From positions 1 to 64,000 of the forward strand of contig CAYQYT010000005.1 of assembly GCA_964421815.1 (NCBI GenBank): a stretch of 64,000 nt of DNA, given 5' to 3'. The position numbers and the translations under genes are program-made. The notes below the pieces were generated by a model. That model was given only the letters and a program-made list of their open reading frames with translations, did no database searches and was not told the origin of the DNA. The DNA comes from DTU089 sp964421815. GTDB lineage: Bacteria; Bacillota; Clostridia; Oscillospirales; Acutalibacteraceae. The stretch's first letter is position 1; each line of letters starts with the position of its first letter. Of this stretch, positions 16,990 through 24,885 are shown one piece after another.

Positions 16990-17841
16990 TTATACACCCG
17001 AATACGCGGAGAAACCGCCGTCAACGGGGATGATAACACCCGTTACAAATTTGGAATAGGTTTCGTCGCTGAGGAAAAGGAGTGTACCCGTAAGGTCCTC
17101 GGGAACACCAAAACGTCCGAGGGGTGTGTGTCCAAGAATTTTTTCACTTCTGGGAGTGAGGGAGCCATCCCGGTTGTAAAGGAGTGATTTGTTCTGGTTT
17201 GTTGAGAAGAAACCGGGAGCAATGGCATTAACGCGAAGACCCACTTCCGAAAAATGAACTGCCATGAACTGTGTGAAGTTGGAGATAGCCGCCTTTGCCG
17301 CGGAATAAGCGGGGATTTTTGTAAGGGGCTTGTAGGAGTTCATTGAAGAAATGTTAATAATTGTAGCATTCTCATTGCCCACCATATCTTTTGCGAAAAC
17401 CTGGGTTGTAAGAAGTGTGCCGAGGAAGTTAAGGTTGAAAACGAATTCAATACCCTTGGGGTCAAGGTCAAAGAAAGTTTTTACATCCTCTGCTTTTTCC
17501 GTCAAATCGGAAAGTTCGAATTTTTCTTTTGTTGTGTTGCCGTTGGGGTGGTTGCCGCCGGCACCGTTAATAAGAATGTCGCAAGTACCGATTTTTTCGT
17601 TAATAATGTTTCTTGCGTTTTCAAGGCTTTCCTTGTCAAGAACGTTGCAGGCAACACCGATTGCTTCAAAGCCCTCTGCCTTGATTTCCTCTGCAACTGC
17701 GTTGGCGGACTCTTCTCTCAGGTCAAGAACTGCAACCTTAACACCCTGTCTTGCAAGGTCCTTTGCGAAGCCGCCGCAAAGAACACCGCCGCCGCCTGTA
17801 ACAACTGCTACTCTGCCTTTTAAATTTTCGTGATTGAACAT
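16990..17841 (-). CDS. uxuB: SDR-family D-mannonate oxidoreductase (fructuronate reductase)
   Basis: This enzyme reduces D-fructuronate to D-mannonate, the substrate of UxuA. It is of the short-chain dehydrogenase type used by Firmicutes, not the long-chain Escherichia coli type. The ATG at 17841 follows AAGGAG correctly; the product is 283 residues. It has the NAD loop TGGGGVLCGGFAKDLA, NGAGGN, the catalytic Ser in INISSMNS and YSAAK with the catalytic Tyr and Lys, and ends VDGGFSAYSGV. It follows a sugar isomerase-like gene by 12 bases in the same direction. The closest alternative is another sugar-acid SDR. Confidence 0.88.
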   Translation of the reverse strand: MFNHENLKGRVAVVTGGGGVLCGGFAKDLARQGVKVAVLDLREESANAVAEEIKAEGFEAIGVACNVLDKESLENARNIINEKIGTCDILINGAGGNHPNGNTTKEKFELSDLTEKAEDVKTFFDLDPKGIEFVFNLNFLGTLLTTQVFAKDMVGNENATIINISSMNSYKPLTKIPAYSAAKAAISNFTQFMAVHFSEVGLRVNAIAPGFFSTNQNKSLLYNRDGSLTPRSEKILGHTPLGRFGVPEDLTGTLLFLSDETYSKFVTGVIIPVDGGFSAYSGV

Positions 17842-17853
17842 TTTTGTCACTCC

Positions 17854-18753
17854 TTAAAATTTTCTGATAGTAATGTCAGTAAGTTTTGCTTTTTCAAGGC
17901 ACTTGTCAAGTGCGTCCGCCGCCGCGTCGAATGCCGCGCGGTTTGTGGGGTATGTGTAGTCATCCTTGAGTTGATCCGCAGTACCGCCCTCTGTTTCCAG
18001 GTCCTTGAGTCCGTCGAATACTTTAAGGTGGGGTTCAAGGGTGAGGAAGTGACTTCCGTCCTTGTCCTTTGCAAAGCGTGTAAGCAGTTCAACAATATTG
18101 CCGTCGCCGAGACCTGCGGGACGTACCTTGCCACCGTCATAAAGACAGTCTTTAACGTGAATATAGTCAATGTAGTCCTTTAAAAGTTCATAGGCGGGAA
18201 GTATCTGAACTCCGCATTGAATGAAGTTTGAGGGATCGAAAATGCCCTTGATTTTGCCCTCAAAGGTTTTGTATATTTCAAGGCAACGGGTATCAATGTC
18301 GCCGTAAATATCTTTTTCGTTTTCGTGACAGCACCAAACACCGTTTGCAAGGGAGTAGGAACACATTTTATCAAGTCTTTCAAATACTTCGTCGCGGTAT
18401 TCTTCAAGGCTTTGTCCCTTTGTGAAGAAGAAACTGAACATTCTTATTCTTTCGGTGCCGAGAATATTTGCAACCTCAACGCAGTTTTTGAAATTGTCAA
18501 AATGGGGAGCAAAATCGTCGGTGATTTCGATTTTTCCGTAATGGGAACCAATGGCGGAAACACCGATTCCGTTGTCATCAAGGATTTTTTTCAGTTCTTT
18601 TGCCTGTTCCACGGAATAGACTGAAATGTTTCCCTCGTCAAGTCCGCGGGGCTCAATATGAGTCATGCCGTGGGCTTTGAGAGCGGCGATTTGTTCTTTG
18701 ATTCCGCCGCCCGCTTCGTCGGCAAATGCGGAAAGATAAAATGTTGCAGCCAT
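17854..18753 (-). CDS. Sugar phosphate isomerase/epimerase-like TIM barrel protein
   Basis: The 299-residue protein belongs to the xylose isomerase-like TIM barrel group (AP endonuclease 2 superfamily). Candidate metal ligands are visible: Glu in HENEKDIYGD, Asp in GIFDPSNFIQCG, His in YIHVKDCL and Glu in LTLEPHLKVF. It is 12 bases upstream of uxuB and probably co-transcribed, so a role in uronate or related sugar-acid metabolism is inferred. A good AAGGAGACAT ribosome site precedes the ATG. The true substrate cannot be read from the sequence. Confidence 0.8.
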   Translation of the reverse strand: MAATFYLSAFADEAGGGIKEQIAALKAHGMTHIEPRGLDEGNISVYSVEQAKELKKILDDNGIGVSAIGSHYGKIEITDDFAPHFDNFKNCVEVANILGTERIRMFSFFFTKGQSLEEYRDEVFERLDKMCSYSLANGVWCCHENEKDIYGDIDTRCLEIYKTFEGKIKGIFDPSNFIQCGVQILPAYELLKDYIDYIHVKDCLYDGGKVRPAGLGDGNIVELLTRFAKDKDGSHFLTLEPHLKVFDGLKDLETEGGTADQLKDDYTYPTNRAAFDAAADALDKCLEKAKLTDITIRKF

Positions 18754-18792
18754 AAATATGTCTCCTTAAAATTATTTGTTCTAAAATTTGTT

Positions 18793-19398
18793 TTATAATA
18801 AAAAAATCTCTTTATTTTTCAAAATATATTTTGCACAAAGGCGGCAGAACTCGTCGGAATCGTATTTTCCCGAAAATTCTTCGTCAACTTTTGCAATAAT
18901 CGAATAGTCAACGGAAACTTCGCTGTCCGGGTCATACATGGGAAAAAGTTTTGCGTAATATTCCGCATATTTTGAGGCACCCACACTGTTCAAAGCGTAG
19001 GGAACAACGGAAACAAGGGGTTCCCCGTTATTTTTGAAAAAGGTGGAAAGACTTTTCTTTGCGTCCTCGTCGAAGTATTCGAGAGCGTAAATATACTTTT
19101 TTTCATTGGGGAGTGCATTGAAAGTCTCGGTCATATTGTCCGCTTTTTCAAGCATAACCTGAATGTTCATTGCAACTCCGTGAAGGAGTTCCGTTTCCTC
19201 GGCGGATTTTAATTTTTCCTCAGTTAAAACGGAATAGTTTTCGCGCAAATCGTAATCCCTTTTCCAGATTGCCGCTTCTTTTTTCAGTCTTTCACGACGT
19301 TCTTTTGAAGTTTTTAAGGCTTTAATCCAAGCGAATATTGCAATAATTATTGCAACTAAAAGTATTACCCAGTAATACCACTGAACACCCCAAAGCAT
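18793..19398 (-). CDS. Membrane-anchored protein of unknown function
   Basis: I do not recognise a family. The 201-residue product has one N-terminal membrane helix (VQWYYWVILLVAIIIAIFAW, residues 5-24), a basic charged stretch consistent with a short coiled coil (KTSKERRERLKKEAAIWKRD), and a soluble domain of about 140 residues with mixed helices. It starts four bases after the rsmI stop on the same strand and is probably the last gene of the phosphoribosyltransferase-rsmI unit. No cysteine or catalytic motif stands out. It is clearly a real gene by spacing and codon use. Confidence 0.7.
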   Translation of the reverse strand: MLWGVQWYYWVILLVAIIIAIFAWIKALKTSKERRERLKKEAAIWKRDYDLRENYSVLTEEKLKSAEETELLHGVAMNIQVMLEKADNMTETFNALPNEKKYIYALEYFDEDAKKSLSTFFKNNGEPLVSVVPYALNSVGASKYAEYYAKLFPMYDPDSEVSVDYSIIAKVDEEFSGKYDSDEFCRLCAKYILKNKEIFLL

Positions 19399-19402
19399 CT
19401 AA

Positions 19403-20230
19403 TCACCCGTTCTGTAAAGATTTGTATATGTCACTTTTTTTGAGTCCCGTCTGTTTTGCGGCCTCTTTTGCGGCTTCGTTTTTCGACATACCCTTTTCCA
19501 CAAGACCCAAGGCAATTTCCAAAGCCGAGTCCATTGTGACTTCCTCTTTTTCGTCCTGTGGTTTGCCCTCAATTATGATAACGTATTCGCCCTTTGCAGA
19601 GCCGTCGCTGTATTTTTGCGCCGCTTCAAAAAGAGTGGTGCGCTCAACATTTTCGTGGATTTTCGTAAGTTCTTTTACAAGTGCAATGTTTCGGTTGCCC
19701 CAATATTTTGCCATATCCGCAAGGGTGGAGGCAAGTTTGTGGGGAGCCTCGTAGAAAATCATAGTACGCTTTTCGTCAACAAGTTCTTCAAGATGTTCCC
19801 GTCTGTTCTGCTTTGCCCTTGTGAGAAATCCCTCAAAGGTGAATCTTCCCGAGGGCATACCCGAAATTGCAAGAGCCGTGGCAAAGGCACATGGTCCCGG
19901 GACGGCAGAAACGGTAATTCCGTTTTCATGGCAGAGCCTTGTGAGATCTTCACCCGGGTCGGAAATGGCGGGCATACCCGCGTCGGAAACAAGAACGCAG
20001 TTCTCCCCGTTCAAAAGTCGGTCAATTATAACACCTCCACGTTGAGCGCGGTTGTGTTCATAGTAACTGACCATGGGTTTTTTAATACCAAAGTGATTGA
20101 GGAGTTTGATTGTAACCCTTGTGTCCTCAGCGGCAATAAAATCGCAATTTGAAAGTACCTCAACGGCACGGGGGGAGAAATCTCCCAGATTGCCGATGGG
20201 AGTACCCACAACATAAAGTGTTCCTGCCAT
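19403..20230 (-). CDS. rsmI: 16S rRNA (cytidine-1402-2'-O)-methyltransferase
   Basis: RsmI methylates the ribose of C1402 in the decoding centre of 16S rRNA, using SAM. The 275-residue protein has LYVVGTPIGNLGDFSPRAVE at the start, AAEDTRVTIKLLNHFGI, YYEHN, VLVSDAGMPAISDPGEDL, VPGPCAFATALAISG and FYEAPHKLASTL, all diagnostic of the family. Its ATG overlaps the stop of the upstream phosphoribosyltransferase gene by one base (TAATG). Confidence 0.97.
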   Translation of the reverse strand: MAGTLYVVGTPIGNLGDFSPRAVEVLSNCDFIAAEDTRVTIKLLNHFGIKKPMVSYYEHNRAQRGGVIIDRLLNGENCVLVSDAGMPAISDPGEDLTRLCHENGITVSAVPGPCAFATALAISGMPSGRFTFEGFLTRAKQNRREHLEELVDEKRTMIFYEAPHKLASTLADMAKYWGNRNIALVKELTKIHENVERTTLFEAAQKYSDGSAKGEYVIIIEGKPQDEKEEVTMDSALEIALGLVEKGMSKNEAAKEAAKQTGLKKSDIYKSLQNG

Positions 20231-20778
20231 TATAAAACATTACCTTCGCTGTCGAAAAGGGGAAGCTTTTCAAGATAAATAATATCATCTCTGTCCGCGG
20301 CATCGCCCTCTGCAAGAACGGTTAACTTACCAACGCAGTCAATTCCGCCTGCTTCAAGAAGTTTTTCAATGGCTTTAAGAGATTCACCCGTGGAAATAAC
20401 ATCGTCAACGATTATAACTTTTTTACCCCTCATCTGCTCCGCCTCAGCGGTGTCGAGGTAAAGGTGCTGTTCGCCCTCGGTGGTAATTGAGTTTACAATA
20501 ACATCAAAAACACCCGTCATATAGAGTTTTGGTTTCTTTCTTGCAACAAAATATTTTTTGCCGCTTTGACGGGACATTTCGTGGGCAAGGGGAATACCCT
20601 TTGCCTCGGCGGTAATTATGTAGTCGAATTCGGGGGCTTTTTTGAGAAGTTCCTCAGCACAGGCAACCGTAAGTTCCGCGTCACCGAACATAACGAAAGC
20701 GCCGATCTGAAGTTTTTCGTTAAGGGGGCAGAGGGGGAGATTTCTGTTAAGTCCCGCAATTTTCATTGAATGATACAT
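20230..20778 (-). CDS. Adenine phosphoribosyltransferase-like protein
   Basis: The product transfers phosphoribose from PRPP to a purine base if it is a true adenine phosphoribosyltransferase. The PRPP loop KVIIVDDVISTGESLKAIE is complete. The start is set at ATG 20778, well spaced from AAGGAG; the 182-residue product begins MYHSMKIAGLNRNLPL. The central EAKGIPLAHEMSRQSGKKY and the C-terminal VLAEGDAADRDDIIYLEKL resemble a clostridial subfamily distinct from classical Apt. Coupling to rsmI suggests a housekeeping role. Substrate is not certain. Confidence 0.8.
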   Translation of the reverse strand: MYHSMKIAGLNRNLPLCPLNEKLQIGAFVMFGDAELTVACAEELLKKAPEFDYIITAEAKGIPLAHEMSRQSGKKYFVARKKPKLYMTGVFDVIVNSITTEGEQHLYLDTAEAEQMRGKKVIIVDDVISTGESLKAIEKLLEAGGIDCVGKLTVLAEGDAADRDDIIYLEKLPLFDSEGNVL

Positions 20779-20864
20779 ATCTATTTCTCCTTCGGTGCAA
20801 AATACACCATTTTTATACAATTTTATTATATAATATGAGCGGAAAAAGTCAAGAAGAAACCGTG

Positions 20865-20893
20865 TTGAAAATAGTCGAATATTATTGTATAAT
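20865..20893 (+). promoter_or_regulatory. Promoter of the DUF1643 gene
   Basis: TTGAAA (20865-20870), 17 bases, TATAAT (20888-20893) lies 31 bases before the ATG at 20924. A divergent minus-strand promoter for the phosphoribosyltransferase gene (TTGACT, 16 bases, TATAAT) lies at about 20826-20853, so both start within this 145-base gap. Confidence 0.65.
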
Positions 20894-20923
20894 AGTACCC
20901 ATATTTATGAAAAGGAGTACATT

Positions 20924-21553
20924 ATGCACATTCCCTTTTGCGAGACCAATGAACTCAATATCATCCCCTTTGAGGAAGCACTTTTAAAGGAGTCCGAGGG
21001 CTCTTTTGAGTATGACAGAAAAAAGTGGCTCTATGTGCCCAATGCTTATACGGAGTACCGATATATTTTGGGAACAAGGGGTGAAAATCCACTTATTTGC
21101 ATCGGTATAAATCCCTCCACCGCAAAACCCGATGATTTGGACAACACCCTGAAATCCGTTGAGAGAACGGCGGCTTTCAACGGATTTGACAGTTTTATTA
21201 TGTTCAATGTCTATGCCCAGAGGGCAACAAACCCAAAGGATATGGACGGGGATTTTAACAGATGCCTTCATAGTGAGAATATGAACGCTTTTCGTTATGT
21301 TCTCTCATCATACGGGGAGGGGAAAACACCTGCCGTTTGGGCGGCGTGGGGTACCATTATCGAAAAAAGACCCTACCTTATTCCCTGTGTAAAAGATATG
21401 ATAAAAATCGGCAATGAATACGGAGCAAAATGGTACACGGTGGGTAAGCGTTCCGTTAAAGGACACCCCCACCATCCTCTGTATTTGAAAAACAACAGCC
21501 CCGTGGAGGAGTTCGGTATTGAAAAATATATCAAAAGCCTTGGAAACTTGTAA
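20924..21553 (+). CDS. DUF1643 domain protein
   Basis: The 209-residue protein matches the DUF1643 pattern: an early RYILGTRGENPLICIGINPSTAKPDD, then TLKSVERTAAFNGFDSFIMFNVY, a Trp-rich AVWAAWGTIIEKRPYL and a closing HPHHPLYL with paired histidines. Function is not established for the family. The start is ATG 20924, seven bases after AAAGGAG. It stands alone between two promoters, divergent from the phosphoribosyltransferase gene. Confidence 0.83.
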   Translation: MHIPFCETNELNIIPFEEALLKESEGSFEYDRKKWLYVPNAYTEYRYILGTRGENPLICIGINPSTAKPDDLDNTLKSVERTAAFNGFDSFIMFNVYAQRATNPKDMDGDFNRCLHSENMNAFRYVLSSYGEGKTPAVWAAWGTIIEKRPYLIPCVKDMIKIGNEYGAKWYTVGKRSVKGHPHHPLYLKNNSPVEEFGIEKYIKSLGNL

Positions 21554-21570
21554 TATATGGGTTGATTCTG

Positions 21571-21599
21571 TTGACAATAATACTCTGTTTTGTTAAAAT
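21571..21599 (+). promoter_or_regulatory. Promoter of the CoA ligase-symporter-iorAB cluster
   Basis: A full-consensus TTGACA (21571-21576), 17 bases, TAAAAT (21594-21599) lies 34 bases before the GTG start at 21633. The downstream genes are close-packed to 27195, where a terminator follows, so this is probably the single promoter of a four-gene operon. Confidence 0.7.
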
Positions 21600-21632
21600 A
21601 TTTCAATATATGAAAATAAAGGAATGAGTGCC

Positions 21633-23267
21633 GTGCCAATTACAGAATATCTTGTAAATAACGCGAAGAACTACGAAAATGAAGTGGCTCTTGTGGAAAT
21701 AAATCCGGAAGTTCAGGAAAAGAACAGACAGACCTGGAGGGAGTATTCCCTTATGGAGCCCAACCCCTTAAATACGGGCAGAACGGAGATTACCTGGAGC
21801 GAGTTTGACAAGAGAGCAAACCGCTTTGCAAATCTCTTGCTTTCAAGGGGAATAAAAAAAGGTGACAAGGTTGCAATTCTTCTTATGAACTGCCTTGAAT
21901 GGCTCCCCGTTTATTTCGGAATTCTAAAAACCGGAGCATTGGCGGTACCCCTTAACTACCGCTACACCGCGGATGAAATTAAGTATTGTCTTAATCTTTC
22001 GGACAGCGATGTTCTCGTTTTCGGCCCCGAATTTACGGGACGTGTTGAGGAAATCGCGGACAGAATTCCCAAAATCAAATATACTTTCTATGTGGGTGAG
22101 GATTGTCCCACATTTGCAGAGAGTTATGACAGGCTTGTTACATACTGTTCTTCCCGTGACCCCGGGATTCAACTTACCGATGATGACGAGGCGGCAATTT
22201 ATTTCTCCTCGGGTACAACGGGCTTCCCGAAGGCCATTCTCCACGCCCACAGAAGTCTTGTTCACGCGGCATTAACGGAGCAAGCCCATCATTCACAGGG
22301 CAGGGATGACGTTTTCCTCTGTATTCCGCCCCTGTACCACACGGGTGCAAAAATGCATTGGTTCGGTTCCCTTGTGGCGGGCAGTAAAGCGGTACTTCTC
22401 AAAGGTACAAAGCCCCAATGGATTTTGAAAACCGCAAGCGAGGAAAAATGCACTATTGTCTGGCTTTTAGTTCCCTGGGCACAGGACATTCTTAATTCCC
22501 TTGACGCAGGAACATTGAAACTTGATGATTACGACTTTTCCAAATGGAGACTTATGCATATCGGCGCACAACCCGTACCCCAGAGTCTTATTAAGCATTG
22601 GCTTGAATATTTTCCAAATCATCAGTACGATACAAACTACGGACTTTCCGAGTCAATCGGACCCGGTGCCGTTCACCTTGGTGTTGAAAATGTTCACAAG
22701 GTGGGTGCAATCGGTATTCCCGGTTACGGCTGGCAGGTAAAAATCGTTGACGAAAAGGGCGACGAGGTAAAGGGACAGGACGTGGGTGAACTTTGCTTAA
22801 AGGGCAACGGTGTTATGGAGTGTTACTATAATGACCCGGAAGCAACGGCAAAAACCCTTAAAGACGGTTGGCTCTATACCGGCGATATGGCAATGAAGGA
22901 TGAGGACGGATTCATTTTCCTTGTAGATAGGAAAAAGGATGTTATTATCACCGGGGGAGAAAATCTCTACCCCGTACAAATTGAGGATTTCATCCGTACA
23001 TTCCCGAAAGTCAGCGACGTTGCAGTTATCGGACTTCCCGATGAAAGATTGGGCGAAATCGCCGCCGCAATTATTCAGATAAAGGACGGAATGGAGTCTT
23101 CCGAGGAAGAAATTAACGAGTTCTGCTATGACCTTCCCCGATATAAGCGTCCGCGAAAGATTATTTTCGCAGATGTTCCCCGTAATCCCACGGGCAAAAT
23201 CGAAAAGCCCCTTTTGAGAAAAATTTACGGCACGGAACATTTGATTTCAGACCAAAATGAACGCTGA
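21633..23267 (+). CDS. AMP-forming acyl-/aryl-CoA ligase
   Basis: The enzyme activates a carboxylic acid to its CoA thioester through an acyl-adenylate. GTG 21633 is chosen because AAAGGA lies nine bases upstream; the ATG at 21624 touches it. The 544-residue protein shows the P-loop YFSSGTTGFPKAIL, the adenylate motif YGLSESIG, the YTGDMAMKDEDGF hinge region, DRKKDVIITGGENLYPVQIE and the C-terminal catalytic Lys in NPTGKIEKPLLRK. Its substrate is not readable, but the neighbours (a symporter and indolepyruvate:ferredoxin oxidoreductase) point to arylacetates such as phenyl- or indoleacetate. Confidence 0.88.
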   Translation: MPITEYLVNNAKNYENEVALVEINPEVQEKNRQTWREYSLMEPNPLNTGRTEITWSEFDKRANRFANLLLSRGIKKGDKVAILLMNCLEWLPVYFGILKTGALAVPLNYRYTADEIKYCLNLSDSDVLVFGPEFTGRVEEIADRIPKIKYTFYVGEDCPTFAESYDRLVTYCSSRDPGIQLTDDDEAAIYFSSGTTGFPKAILHAHRSLVHAALTEQAHHSQGRDDVFLCIPPLYHTGAKMHWFGSLVAGSKAVLLKGTKPQWILKTASEEKCTIVWLLVPWAQDILNSLDAGTLKLDDYDFSKWRLMHIGAQPVPQSLIKHWLEYFPNHQYDTNYGLSESIGPGAVHLGVENVHKVGAIGIPGYGWQVKIVDEKGDEVKGQDVGELCLKGNGVMECYYNDPEATAKTLKDGWLYTGDMAMKDEDGFIFLVDRKKDVIITGGENLYPVQIEDFIRTFPKVSDVAVIGLPDERLGEIAAAIIQIKDGMESSEEEINEFCYDLPRYKRPRKIIFADVPRNPTGKIEKPLLRKIYGTEHLISDQNER

Positions 23268-23293
23268 TGTTCATTTGAGACAAGGAGAAAAAA

Positions 23294-24862
23294 ATGAGTA
23301 CCACAATGATTATTACAACCGCCCTCATAGTGTGCTTTTTTGCACTTATGATAGGTATCGGTGTGCGTTCACGCAAACACGCAACGGATGTTAACGGCTT
23401 CGTGTTGGGCTCCCGTTCCGTGGGACCCTGGCTCAGTGCCTTTGCCTACGGCACATCCTATTTTTCGGCAGTTATTTTCGTAGGCTACGCAGGACAGTTC
23501 GGTTGGAACTTCGGTCTTGCATCAACCTGGATAGGTTTGGGCAATGCCTTTATCGGCTCACTTCTCGCCTGGAGCATTTTGGGCAGAAGAACCCGAATTA
23601 TGACCCAACATTTAGGCTCCAAAACAATGCCCGATTTCTTCGGCACAAGATTCAAATCAAAGGGCTTGAAGATTGCCGCGTCGGTTATTACCTTTGTATT
23701 CCTTATTCCCTATACCGCTTCACTTTTCAACGGACTTTCAAGACTTTTCTCCATGGCATTCAACGGAATTGACTATGCGGTTTGTGTTATTGTAATGTCC
23801 GTGCTTACGGGTATTTATGTTCTTGTGGGCGGTTATATGGCAACTGCCATTAACGATTTCATTCAAGGTCTTATTATGCTGGGCGGTATTGTTGCGGTTA
23901 TTCTTGCAGTTCTCAATGACAACGGCGGACTTCTTGAAGCAACAAAATCACTTGCATCGGTTACGGGTGATGCAGGATGGCAGGGTGCTTATTCCTCATT
24001 CCTTGGACCCAACCCCTTGTTCCTGCTCTTTGTTGTTATGCTTACTTCCCTGGGTACATGGGGACTTCCTCAGATGGTGGGCAAGTTCTATGCCATCAAA
24101 AACGAGGATTCAATTAAAAAGGGTACTGTAATTTCAACTCTCTTTGCAATTATTGTTGCAGGCGGTTGCTATTTCCTTGGCGGTTTCGGTCGTCTTTACG
24201 ATATTGATGTTAAAAACGAGGGATTTGACGCAGTTATTCCCGCAATGCTTTCAACTCTTTCTCCAATTATCATTGCGGTTGTTATCGTGCTTGTTCTTTC
24301 CGCGTCAATGTCAACTCTTTCCTCCCTTGTTCTCACAAGCGGCTCAACTGTTACCCTTGACCTTATTGCCCCTATGAAGAAAAAGCCCATGACGGAAAAG
24401 AAAAAGATGATCATAATGAGATCCCTCATTGTTGTGTTCATTGTAATTTCCGCAGTAATTGCCATTAAACAGGCAAGCAGTAAGAGTCTTTTCATTGCAC
24501 AGATGATGGGTGTTTCCTGGGGCGCACTTGCAGGTGCATTCCTTGCTCCCTTCCTTTACGGCTTGTATTACAAAAAGACAACCAAAGCCGCAGTTGCGGT
24601 ATCCTTTGTTTACGGTGTGGGACTTGAGATTGTCCAACTCTGTATTTCCCTTGGACTCTTCAAATTTGCGGAAGGTTCATTCCTTTCATTCGTATTCACA
24701 AACTCACTTTACTCAGGTGTTTTCGCAATGGTGGGCGGACTCATTATCGTACCCATTGTCAGCCTGTTAACACAGAAAACAAAGCCCGAAGATGCCGACG
24801 GTATGTTTGAGTGCTATAACGATACTAAGACAGTTGGTATTACCGACAGTCTCGGTAAATAA
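23294..24862 (+). CDS. Sodium:solute symporter family transporter
   Basis: The 522-residue protein is a sodium:solute symporter (SSS family) with about 13 membrane segments. It shows SVGPWLSAFAYGTSYFSAVIFVGYAGQ near the start, ATAINDFIQGLIMLGG, and VLVLSASMSTLSSLVLTSGS, the last matching the conserved sodium-site helix. It follows the CoA ligase gene by 26 bases with a good AAGGAG site. Substrate is inferred only from context: an organic or aromatic acid to be activated by the ligase upstream. Confidence 0.88.
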   Translation: MSTTMIITTALIVCFFALMIGIGVRSRKHATDVNGFVLGSRSVGPWLSAFAYGTSYFSAVIFVGYAGQFGWNFGLASTWIGLGNAFIGSLLAWSILGRRTRIMTQHLGSKTMPDFFGTRFKSKGLKIAASVITFVFLIPYTASLFNGLSRLFSMAFNGIDYAVCVIVMSVLTGIYVLVGGYMATAINDFIQGLIMLGGIVAVILAVLNDNGGLLEATKSLASVTGDAGWQGAYSSFLGPNPLFLLFVVMLTSLGTWGLPQMVGKFYAIKNEDSIKKGTVISTLFAIIVAGGCYFLGGFGRLYDIDVKNEGFDAVIPAMLSTLSPIIIAVVIVLVLSASMSTLSSLVLTSGSTVTLDLIAPMKKKPMTEKKKMIIMRSLIVVFIVISAVIAIKQASSKSLFIAQMMGVSWGALAGAFLAPFLYGLYYKKTTKAAVAVSFVYGVGLEIVQLCISLGLFKFAEGSFLSFVFTNSLYSGVFAMVGGLIIVPIVSLLTQKTKPEDADGMFECYNDTKTVGITDSLGK

Positions 24863-24885
24863 ATATACAGTAAAAGGTGATATAT

